Assembly (NCBI GenBank): GCA_964571845.1 | Contig: CAZNDM010000068.1 | Coordinates: 1-7,810 of the forward strand | Length of the DNA: 7,810 nt | Source of the DNA: WFZT01 sp964571845 | GTDB taxonomy: Bacteria > Hydrothermota > Hydrothermia > B15-G9 > WFZT01 | Reading direction: 5' to 3' | Shown here: positions 1 through 5,294 of the stretch, piece by piece | Layout of the letters: each line of letters begins with the position of its first letter | Position numbering within the stretch: the stretch's first letter is position 1 | The notes under the pieces: model-generated | What the model was told of the DNA's origin: nothing | Seen by the model: only the letters and a program-made list of their open reading frames with translations | Databases searched by the model: none | Position numbers and translations under genes: made by a program

Positions 1-37
1 ATCCCTTTCCCGCTTTGTGGGGAAACACTCTCAAACC

Positions 38-160
38 CCTCCCCCAAAGCTTTGCTTTGGGGGAGGATTAAGGAGGGGGTAGAAAGAGCAAATTTGACAG
101 AGAAAAGTGGAGGGAGCTTTTGCCACCCTCCCCTTAATCCCCTCCCGCAAGCGGGAGGGG
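38..160. repeat. Head-to-head pair of palindromic units (BIME-like)
   Basis: Two hairpin-plus-tail units face each other. The left unit is a perfect 13-bp stem (38-50 with 54-66, 3-nt loop TTT) followed by a tail at 65-80. The right unit is a matching tail at 125-140 followed by the perfect 22-bp palindrome at 139-160. The two tails are inverted copies of each other, about 14 of 16 positions by eye, both built on GGATTAAGG/CCTTAATCC. About 44 bp lies between them. The arrangement resembles bacterial REP/BIME extragenic repeats, where inverted REP units flank a short linker. No transposase is present in the window. Function is unknown. Confidence 0.65.
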
Positions 161-266
161 AGATGGTGGATCCTCCCGCTTCGCGGGAGGGGAGATGGTG
201 GATTATCACGCTATGCGGGAGGGAAGGGTGTCGGTGGATCCCTCTGCTGTGCGGGAGGGGAGGTTG
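139..266. repeat. Tandem G+C-rich palindromic repeat array, period about 32 bp
   Basis: The core GCGGGAGGGGAG starts at 151 and 183, in degenerate form at 215, and again at 251, giving spacings of 32, 32 and 36 bp. The first two copies agree through GCGGGAGGGGAGATGGTGGA. Perfect palindromes lie at 139-160 and 172-190 (8-bp arms, 3-nt loop). The later copies keep the right arm while the left arm has decayed. The spacers are not unique in the way a CRISPR array requires. It most likely arose by local duplication of the extragenic palindromic unit. Confidence 0.7.
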
Positions 267-282
267 AAAGTACCCCCTCCTT

Positions 283-372
283 CTGTACTGGAAGTTGGAA
301 GTGAACTTGATCAGCTGAACAGATGCGCCAGGATCATCTTCCCTTACTGCTGTACGAGAAGTTGGAAGTGAA
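283..372 (+). repeat. Direct repeat pair, 23 nt, offset 67 bp
   Basis: Positions 283-305 and 350-372 share 21 of 23 bases. Both start CTGTAC and end in GAAGTTGGAAGTGAA, with two adjacent differences in between. Each copy lies next to palindromic repeat material, so the pair may mark duplication of a larger segment. Confidence 0.6.
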
Positions 373-373
373 T

Positions 374-487
374 CCTCCCGCAAGTGAGAGAGAAGGCGAT
401 ATGGGATTCTCTCCAGGCATGCGGGAGGGGAGGTTGTCGGTTTATTCCCACAAGTGGGAGGAGATACTGCGGGTGGATCTTCCCGCC
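374..487. repeat. Diverged distal copies of the palindromic unit
   Basis: Three remnants are visible. CCTCCCGC at 374-381 is followed by a decayed right arm. The 17-mer TGCGGGAGGGGAGGTTG at 420-436 is identical to 250-266. A short hairpin lies at 446-459 (TCCCAC, AA, GTGGGA). The block ends with GGTGGATCTTCCCGCC near 472-487, close to GGTGGATCCTCCCGC at 165-179. This extends the repeat region to within about 120 bp of the tRNA gene. Confidence 0.55.
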
Positions 488-507
488 AAAACGAAAAATA
501 AAGAGGT

Positions 508-548
508 TCTTACGCAAAGTGAAAATGATCGCCGGTAAGATTTTTTTT
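508..548 (+). terminator. Possible weak intrinsic terminator
   Basis: TCTTAC (508-513) can pair with GTAAGA (535-540), which is followed at once by eight T residues (541-548). The stem is only 6 bp, A+T-rich, and closes a 21-nt loop, so it would be weak. No plus-strand gene is visible upstream for it to serve. It may be fortuitous, or may end transcription entering from the left. Confidence 0.22.
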
Positions 549-564
549 GAACAGCCTCGCTGGC

Positions 565-593
565 TTGACTGAACAGGGGATTTTTATTAAGAT
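565..593 (+). promoter_or_regulatory. Predicted sigma70-type promoter of the tRNA-Pro gene
   Basis: TTGACT at 565-570 is separated by 17 bp from TAAGAT at 588-593. This predicts a start near 600 and a leader of only about 7 nt before the mature tRNA. An alternative -10, GATAAT at 591-596, would need a 20-bp spacer. Because the next gene starts 9 nt after the tRNA, this promoter probably also feeds the GT2-surE-pcm run. Confidence 0.5.
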
Positions 594-606
594 AATAGTG
601 ATTGGT

Positions 607-684
607 CGGGGCGTAGCGCAGCCCGGTTAGCGCACCAGCATGGGGGGCTGGGGGTCGGTGGTTCAAATCCACTCGCCCCGACCA
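607..684 (+). tRNA. tRNA-Pro (anticodon GGG), CCA encoded
   Basis: The cloverleaf can be drawn by hand. The acceptor stem is CGGGGCG (607-613) with CGCCCCG (674-680). The D arm has GCGC on both sides of AGCCCGGTTA, the anticodon stem is CCAGC/GCTGG, and the T arm carries GGTTCAAATCC. The seven-base anticodon loop ATGGGGG places GGG at positions 34-36, so it reads proline CCC/CCU codons. The C at position 1 and the overall sequence are typical of bacterial tRNA-Pro. The discriminator A and encoded CCA occupy 681-684, followed immediately by six T residues. The leader bases TGGT (603-606) are complementary to the terminal ACCA, so the precursor stem could extend to 11 bp. Confidence 0.97.
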
Positions 685-693
685 TTTTTTCTT

Positions 694-1356
694 ATGAATA
701 TCCTTATCGCTATTCCCGCCTATAACGAAGAAGGTCGCATCTCCAGATTACTCGAAATACTCACAAAAAAATACCCCCCCAAAGATATTCTCGTAATTGA
801 CGATGGATCTTTGGACAGGACTTTTGACGAAGCTGCGTCCTTTGGTGTTAATGTCATCCGTAACCAGCCAAATCTTGGGAAAGGGGAATCACTAAAAAAA
901 GCCTTCAAATACGCTTTAAAACATGGATACGACGCTGTTCTGACTATGGACGCTGACCTACAGCATGATCCGGATGATATACCCGGATTTATAAAAAAGT
1001 TTCAGGAAGGATGTGATCTTGTTATTGGCTCACGATGGAGAGAGCTCCACAAAATGCCTTTTTTGAACTACATCTCAAACAGATTAACAACGATGGTACT
1101 CTCCCTTCTGGCAAATAAGAGACTACCGGATACACAGAGTGGATTCAGACTCCACTCGAGGAGAGTTGCGGAACTGGATTTTACTTTTTCAAGATACGAT
1201 TTCGAATCCGAAGTGGTCATAAAAGCTGCTATTAAAGGCTTTAAAATCTGTTCAACGCCCATAAAAACCATATATGGCACAGGCGAAAGCTCAATAGACA
1301 AGGTCAGAGACACTTTGAGATTCATAAGACTTACATTAAAATTCATGTGGCGATGA
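694..1356 (+). CDS. Family 2 glycosyltransferase (polyprenyl-phosphate sugar transferase-like)
   Basis: This 220-residue protein is a GT-A fold family 2 glycosyltransferase of the dolichol-phosphate-mannose-synthase-like group. Such enzymes move a sugar from a nucleotide donor, usually onto a lipid-phosphate carrier at the inner face of the membrane. Visible motifs are PAYNEE (8-13), DDGS (36-39), NLGKGE (60-65), the metal-binding DADLQHDP (86-93), GSRW (112-115), DTQSGFR (146-152) and the acidic DFESEVV stretch (169-175). There is no transmembrane tail, so it is a short catalytic-domain-only form. The frame is open upstream to an ATG inside the tRNA, but the family N-terminus begins at the ATG at 694. 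That start lies 9 nt after the tRNA and has no Shine-Dalgarno site. It overlaps surE as ATGA. Donor and acceptor cannot be read from sequence. Confidence 0.9.
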   Translation: MNILIAIPAYNEEGRISRLLEILTKKYPPKDILVIDDGSLDRTFDEAASFGVNVIRNQPNLGKGESLKKAFKYALKHGYDAVLTMDADLQHDPDDIPGFIKKFQEGCDLVIGSRWRELHKMPFLNYISNRLTTMVLSLLANKRLPDTQSGFRLHSRRVAELDFTFSRYDFESEVVIKAAIKGFKICSTPIKTIYGTGESSIDKVRDTLRFIRLTLKFMWR

Positions 1357-2093
1357 GTCAAAGATTGATTCTGATTTCCAACGATGACGGGGTCCAGAGT
1401 CCCGGAATTTTAAAACTCAGAGAAGCAGTAAGTCATCTTGGTAAGGTTTTCATTGTAGCACCTGACAAAGAAAGAAGTGGTGCAAGTCATTCCATAACAC
1501 TCAGAAAACCCATCAAAGTTGAGGAAATTGACGAGAATGTATTTTCAGTAACCGGAACACCGGCAGATTGCATTCTTCTCGGCATTTTTGAGCTTTTGCC
1601 GGGAAAGCCGGATCTCGTGCTTTCAGGAATAAATAAGGGTTACAACCTTGGAGAGGATGTTTTTTATTCGGGTACCGTCGCAGCAGCAAGAGAAGGGGCT
1701 ATCTATGGTATCCCATCAGTCGCAATTTCACTTGGGAACTCATCCACAGACACCTACTACTGGGATACCGCTGTCTATTTTACCCGGGTTATACTTGACG
1801 AGATATTCAGAATCCGCCTTGACTTTGGTTTGATAAATATAAACATACCCAATAAGCCAAGGGATCGGATAAAAGGAGTCAGGATCGTTCGGCTTGGAAG
1901 AAGGAGTTATCAGGACCCGGTGGAGAAAAAAGAAGACAATGTTTACTACATAGGTGGGGAACCGTTGTGGAAAAAGGAACCGGGGACAGATCTCAAAGCA
2001 GTGTCAGAGGATTTTATTTCTCTCACTCCCTTAAACACGGATTTAACTGATTATGATGAGCTTAAAAGACTCCAGTGGGAACTCATATTCTGA
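1353..2093 (+). CDS. surE: 5'/3'-nucleotidase SurE
   Basis: SurE is a metal-dependent phosphatase that removes phosphate from nucleoside 5'- and 3'-monophosphates, and in some species from short polyphosphate; it acts in the cytoplasm and is linked to stationary-phase survival. The 246-residue length is normal. Seen are SNDDG (9-13, with the two metal-binding aspartates), APDKERSGASHSIT (36-49, with the metal-site Ser), SGINKGYNLGEDVFYSGTV (91-109, with the metal-site Asn), and the following AAAREG. The ATG at 1353 is preferred because it makes the usual ATGA overlap with the GT2 stop; a GTG two codons upstream (1347) is possible. The gene runs directly into pcm, repeating the widespread surE-pcm pairing known from E. 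coli. No strong Shine-Dalgarno site is seen, so translational coupling is likely. Confidence 0.96.
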   Translation: MSQRLILISNDDGVQSPGILKLREAVSHLGKVFIVAPDKERSGASHSITLRKPIKVEEIDENVFSVTGTPADCILLGIFELLPGKPDLVLSGINKGYNLGEDVFYSGTVAAAREGAIYGIPSVAISLGNSSTDTYYWDTAVYFTRVILDEIFRIRLDFGLININIPNKPRDRIKGVRIVRLGRRSYQDPVEKKEDNVYYIGGEPLWKKEPGTDLKAVSEDFISLTPLNTDLTDYDELKRLQWELIF

Positions 2094-2715
2094 AGAAAGA
2101 AGGGAGATGGTCGAAACTCAGATCATCGCCCGGGGTGTAAGCGACAGAAAAGTGATAGAGGCATTTTTGAATATCCCCCGTCATCTGTTTGTTCCACCGG
2201 AGTACCGCGATCAAGCTTACCGGGATTACCCTCTTCCCATAGGTTATGGACAGACGATCTCACAGCCGTACATGGTTGCTGTCATGACCGAGCTTCTGGA
2301 GCTTGATAACAATCACAAGGTGCTTGAAATAGGGACAGGTTCAGGTTACCAGACTGCTATTCTCGCCTGGATAGCAAAGGAGGTTTATACAGTTGAGAAG
2401 ATCCCCGAGCTCTCCGCGCGTGCACAAAAGATTCTTGGAAAGCTGGGATTTAAGAATGTTCACTTCAAGGTAGGAGACGGCTCACTTGGCTGGCCCGAAC
2501 ACGCCCCTTATGACAGGATAATCGTTACAGCCGCAGCCCCTTACATTCCACCACCTCTTGTTGAACAGCTGAAGGATGGGGGAATTATTGTTATTCCCGT
2601 GGGCGATCGGAATTCACAGATGCTCGTCCGCGGTGTCAAAACTGATGGAACACTGAAAACCGAGGAGCTTTTCCCCTGCGCTTTTGTTCCTCTTAAAGGT
2701 GAATACGGCTTTTAA
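2053..2715 (+). CDS. pcm: Protein-L-isoaspartate O-methyltransferase
   Basis: Pcm uses S-adenosylmethionine to methylate the alpha-carboxyl of isoaspartyl residues in aged proteins, starting their conversion back to aspartate. The 220-residue protein shows the family pattern: REMVETQIIARGV near 17-29, PRHLFVP (42-48), GQTISQPYMV (66-75), the SAM-binding motif I LEIGTGSGYQTA (91-102), GDG (141-143), RIIVTAAAP (155-163) and FVPLKG near the C-terminus (211-216). The start is uncertain. ATG at 2053 or 2056 gives a 38-41 nt overlap with surE and leaves a non-conserved lead of about 17 residues. ATG at 2107, just after AAGGGAG, would remove residues often present in homologues. Close linkage to surE suggests one transcript. 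Its stop shares TTAA with the converging minus-strand gene. Confidence 0.96.
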   Translation: MMSLKDSSGNSYSEERREMVETQIIARGVSDRKVIEAFLNIPRHLFVPPEYRDQAYRDYPLPIGYGQTISQPYMVAVMTELLELDNNHKVLEIGTGSGYQTAILAWIAKEVYTVEKIPELSARAQKILGKLGFKNVHFKVGDGSLGWPEHAPYDRIIVTAAAPYIPPPLVEQLKDGGIIVIPVGDRNSQMLVRGVKTDGTLKTEELFPCAFVPLKGEYGF

Positions 2716-3080
2716 TACTCCTCTTCCTCGAATTCGTCGTAATAGTCGTCATAATCCTCAGGCTCGAGCTCAAGTTCAAGGAGCTCAGCCTCAAGAGAAG
2801 AAAGGGTTTCACCATAGTCTCTGAAAAAGTTCTCAAGATCGTTTGCGCTTATCTCCCCACTCCTTGCAGACTCTACGGTATCGTCTATATCCTGCCTTAA
2901 TTTCAGGAGCTTTCTCTGAATCTTCTCAAGTGTTGTTCTCAAGCCCGGGTCTTCAATTTCTGTTTTGAGGTCCTCAGCCCTGGATAACAGCTCTCCAATA
3001 GCCTCGTGCCACCCCTCTGTAAAGTCAGTTACACTCTCCCAGATACCAAGAATTTCCTCATCGCTCAAACCCCTTATCAT
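2712..3080 (-). CDS. Small acidic, coiled-coil-like protein of unknown function
   Basis: I do not recognise this 122-residue protein. It looks soluble, with no signal peptide or membrane segment. Residues about 5-70 are rich in Glu, Leu, Lys and Ile with helical, heptad-like spacing, and residues 78-106 form a second probable helix. The last 22 residues (101-122) contain 13 Asp/Glu, four Tyr and no basic residue. The ATG at 3080 is chosen over an upstream start at 3125 because AAAGGAGG lies 7 nt before it and a near-consensus promoter fits just upstream. This is the clearest expression signal set in the window, which suggests good expression. It converges on pcm and diverges from nfi, so it appears monocistronic. 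A partner-binding or chaperone-like role is possible but not shown. Confidence 0.8.
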   Translation of the reverse strand: MIRGLSDEEILGIWESVTDFTEGWHEAIGELLSRAEDLKTEIEDPGLRTTLEKIQRKLLKLRQDIDDTVESARSGEISANDLENFFRDYGETLSSLEAELLELELEPEDYDDYYDEFEEEEY

Positions 3081-3087
3081 CAGTAAA

Positions 3088-3095
3088 CCTCCTTT
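3088..3095 (-). promoter_or_regulatory. Shine-Dalgarno site deciding the start of the acidic protein
   Basis: On the minus strand AAAGGAGG ends 7 nt before the ATG at 3080. This is close to a perfect anti-16S match and sets the start there rather than at the upstream in-frame codon at 3125. Confidence 0.85.
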
Positions 3096-3108
3096 TTGAT
3101 GGTTCTTT

Positions 3109-3137
3109 AATATAATCACACCCATACATCAGGTCAA
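3109..3137 (-). promoter_or_regulatory. Strong predicted sigma70 promoter for the acidic protein
   Basis: Reading the minus strand, TTGACC (3137-3132) is followed after 17 bp by TATATT (3114-3109). Each box is 5/6 to consensus with optimal spacing. The predicted start near 3102 leaves a leader of about 22 nt containing the Shine-Dalgarno site. Confidence 0.65.
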
Positions 3138-3295
3138 TATTAAGTTCATTAAAAATTATGCGCACATATAGCCTGCCAAATCTCCCATAAACGAAACTCA
3201 AAAAACGGAATTGTATCTCACATTGAAAAAGGGGCAAAAAGCAAGGGAAAGATTGACCAGGGTAAAATGTTTTTTCGAACAACCTCCCATAAAGT

Positions 3296-3324
3296 TTGAC
3301 ACATTTACACCTGCAAATTACCAT
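3296..3324 (+). promoter_or_regulatory. Predicted promoter for nfi and the genes after it
   Basis: TTGACA (3296-3301, perfect -35) is followed after 17 bp by TACCAT (3319-3324, 4/6 with T1, A2 and T6 kept). The start would fall near 3331, only about 5 nt before the nfi ATG, giving an almost leaderless mRNA. That agrees with the absence of any Shine-Dalgarno site before nfi. Confidence 0.45.
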
Positions 3325-3335
3325 TTTCCATCACC

Positions 3336-3971
3336 ATGGATTTGAAAAAACTCGAAAATCTCCAGAAAAGAATCCACAGAGGCTTGATCTTGACTCCATT
3401 TAGAGAGGAGGTAAAGTATGTGGCGGGATGTGATGCATCCTTTCCGGATGGAAAAACACTTGGAATTTGCGTACTCCTCACTTATCCGGATTTCAAGGTC
3501 CAGGAGATCTCATTCTCCCTACTTAAAACACATTTCCCCTACATTCCCACATTTCTCTCATTCAGAGAGCTTCCCGCCCTCCTCCATGCATATCGTAATC
3601 TGAAAATAAAACCCGATCTAATACTGGTTGATGGACAGGGAATCGCACACCCACGGGGCCTTGGAATAGCTTCCCACATGGGACTTATCATTAAAAAACC
3701 AACAGTCGGTGTGGCAAAATCCCGATTATTTGGCAACTACGACGAGGAGCCTTCTCCTGAAAGAGGAGATTATGTATTTTTGAAAAACGGTCAAGACGTG
3801 ATAGGGGCAGTTGTTAGAACAAGATCAAATGTCAAACCCGTATTTGTCTCTCCAGGCAATTTAATAACAACGGAAGATGCTGTTGAGTGGACAATCAGAC
3901 TCTCAGCTGGATACAGACTACCTGAGCCAGTCAGAATTGCGGATAGGATCTCCAAAACTCTACTGAAATAG
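3336..3971 (+). CDS. nfi: Endonuclease V (deoxyinosine 3' endonuclease)
   Basis: Endonuclease V nicks DNA at the second phosphodiester bond 3' of deoxyinosine, and less often at other lesions, starting alternative excision repair of deaminated adenine. The 211-residue length is slightly short but normal. Family motifs are present: AGCDASF (30-36, catalytic Asp33), the lesion-wedge PYIPTFLSFRELP (68-80, with Glu78), LILVDGQGIAHPRGLGIASH (95-114, with Asp99 and His105), and VGVAKSRLFG near 124-133. The expected Asp/Glu/Asp/His metal-site residues are therefore all seen. The ATG at 3336 is the natural family start, but no Shine-Dalgarno site precedes it. The membrane polymerase-like gene begins 18 nt downstream on the same strand, so co-transcription with surface-polysaccharide genes is likely, though no functional link is implied. 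Confidence 0.95.
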   Translation: MDLKKLENLQKRIHRGLILTPFREEVKYVAGCDASFPDGKTLGICVLLTYPDFKVQEISFSLLKTHFPYIPTFLSFRELPALLHAYRNLKIKPDLILVDGQGIAHPRGLGIASHMGLIIKKPTVGVAKSRLFGNYDEEPSPERGDYVFLKNGQDVIGAVVRTRSNVKPVFVSPGNLITTEDAVEWTIRLSAGYRLPEPVRIADRISKTLLK

Positions 3972-3989
3972 CATAAAATTAAACTTCGC

Positions 3990-5294
3990 ATGTACTATCA
4001 GAGAAAAGAGTACAAAATAGGCATAAGATCACTTATAGCCTTTTTGCTGACCGTGTTCTTATTTGACGGTCTTGTCAGGTTTATAGCAGATTTTCTCGGT
4101 CTTTACATCCTGAACGCATGGAAAGACTTGTTGATTGTCCTCTTTATCCTCTTTGCCATAGCCCTGATCTGGATTGTTACAAGAAAGTTCTATCTCACGC
4201 TCTGGGATATTCTCTTTTTAACTCTGATGGTTTACTCCATACCAGTGGGTATTGCAGATCATGGAATTATCCAGACTGTCTGGGGAGTAAAAATCTTTTT
4301 CCTGCCAGTAATTTTTTATATTTTTCTTTTTAATCTCACGCCAGTAATCAAGGACGATACTCTGGTCAATAGATTCCTGGTTGCTGTAATGGTTCTTTCA
4401 ATCCCCATAATATTTTTCGGGATCATACAGTACCTTACCCACTTTCTCGTTTTCAAAGCCGTGGCGCCTGTGACATTGGGTAAACTTTCATTCATTAAGA
4501 TTTCGTACATTTCAAAATCAGTCAGGGCAATTGGAACATTCAGAAGTCCATTCGCCTTTGGGGATTTCAGCTCCTGGATCGTGATTTTCAGTATGGGTTT
4601 TCTTCTTAAATCAAAAAAAATTTCAACAAAATTTATCTTCTTCCTCCTCATCATTCTCGGTTTTCTCGGTGTTTACACCTCAACGAGCAGAACATCCATG
4701 CTTGTGGCTGTTTACGGAATCACTGCTCTACTCATCCTCAAATATTTGCGTGCCTATCCTCTTCAGATGAGGTCGATTTTATTACTGATCACTGTTTTCT
4801 TCCCTTTCTTGATACTCGTAGTTGCAATTTTTGGGCTGGGGAAACATGGTGGAAAACTCTTCTTTTTACTCTCAACAGAGTCCATCTTTGCCCGCTTGCT
4901 CGTGTGGTATGACGCAATTATCCAGTACCCATTTTTTAAAAATCCATTGAGTTTCCTTTTCGGATTTGGTGCAGGAGCTATAGGCACTGCGCAGAGACAG
5001 GTAGGAAGCAAATTTTACAACCCTGTTGACAACATTTTTCTTTATTTGCTGATCAATTTTGGAGTCGTTGGACTTTTCACTTTTCTATCCCTGATTCTCA
5101 CACCTGTCATGCAATTCATAAGGAAAATAAAGGATTTTGAATTTGGTTGGTTTGACATCGTTGCAGTTTTAACTCTTGCGATCCTCTTTGTTGAGGGGAT
5201 GTATCGAACATTTTTTGAAGGGTTTCCATTACCATACATCTTCTGGTTCTTACACTTTTTGTTCCGTTACCGACTGAGAAATGATTTACATTAA
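3990..5294 (+). CDS. O-antigen ligase/polymerase-like membrane protein (Wzy/WaaL type)
   Basis: This 434-residue protein is very hydrophobic, with about 11-12 predicted membrane segments, for example near 13-32, 46-64, 70-88, 127-147, 214-230, 237-252, 263-284, 347-370 and 388-404. It resembles the O-antigen ligase/Wzy superfamily, inner-membrane proteins that join or polymerise lipid-linked glycans on the outer face. Supporting marks are GTFRSPFAFGDF (182-193), TSTSRTSMLVAVYG (230-243), a long loop before FGFGAGAIGTA (324-334), and VDNIFLYLLINFGVVGL (346-362). This superfamily is poorly conserved, so ligase and polymerase cannot be told apart; a teichuronic or exopolysaccharide polymerase is equally possible. 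No Shine-Dalgarno site is visible. Its end overlaps the next glycosyltransferase by 14 nt, indicating a common mRNA and a shared pathway. Confidence 0.78.
   Translation: MYYQRKEYKIGIRSLIAFLLTVFLFDGLVRFIADFLGLYILNAWKDLLIVLFILFAIALIWIVTRKFYLTLWDILFLTLMVYSIPVGIADHGIIQTVWGVKIFFLPVIFYIFLFNLTPVIKDDTLVNRFLVAVMVLSIPIIFFGIIQYLTHFLVFKAVAPVTLGKLSFIKISYISKSVRAIGTFRSPFAFGDFSSWIVIFSMGFLLKSKKISTKFIFFLLIILGFLGVYTSTSRTSMLVAVYGITALLILKYLRAYPLQMRSILLLITVFFPFLILVVAIFGLGKHGGKLFFLLSTESIFARLLVWYDAIIQYPFFKNPLSFLFGFGAGAIGTAQRQVGSKFYNPVDNIFLYLLINFGVVGLFTFLSLILTPVMQFIRKIKDFEFGWFDIVAVLTLAILFVEGMYRTFFEGFPLPYIFWFLHFLFRYRLRNDLH

Larger units (their letters stand above)
1..600. other. Gene-free, repeat-rich intergenic region
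   Basis: No credible protein-coding gene is seen here. Open frames exist on both strands, but they translate the palindromic repeats into low-complexity Gly/Pro/Arg/Trp-rich peptides without ribosome binding sites. The stretch holds a head-to-head hairpin pair (38-160), a tandem array of G+C-rich units (about 139-266), a 23-nt direct repeat pair, further diverged units to about 487, a possible weak terminator (508-548) and the tRNA promoter (565-593). Positions 1-25 look like one more degenerate hairpin, with TTTCCC facing GGGAAA. The array may therefore extend beyond the left edge. Confidence 0.8.

Noticed and set aside
139..266. CRISPR array
   Set aside because: The period of about 32 bp is suggestive, but the whole unit repeats with no unique spacers, and no cas genes are in the window.
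52..572. Several open frames of 60-70 codons across the repeat region
   Set aside because: They are translations of G-rich palindromic repeats in multiple frames, give low-complexity peptides, and have no ribosome site or recognisable domain.
442..672. Minus-strand frame of 76 codons starting MDLNHRPPAP
   Set aside because: It starts on the antisense of the tRNA-Pro gene. This N-terminal peptide is the familiar spurious translation of antisense tRNA and not a protein.
640..693. Upstream ATG extending the GT2 glycosyltransferase by 18 residues
   Set aside because: The codons lie inside the tRNA, and the family N-terminus (MNILIAIPAYNEE) begins at 694.
2712..2778. Acidic C-terminus as a DNA-mimic or anti-restriction protein
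   Set aside because: Acidity alone is not evidence. No restriction system or phage gene is nearby, and the rest of the protein looks helical and coiled-coil-like.
3081..3125. Longer N-terminus for the acidic protein (start at 3125)
   Set aside because: It would run through the Shine-Dalgarno site and the predicted transcription start near 3102. The start at 3080 fits both.
3058..3324. Minus-strand 88-codon frame over the divergent intergenic region
   Set aside because: It overlaps the promoters and the 5' end of the acidic gene in another frame, lacks a ribosome site, and has no recognisable features.
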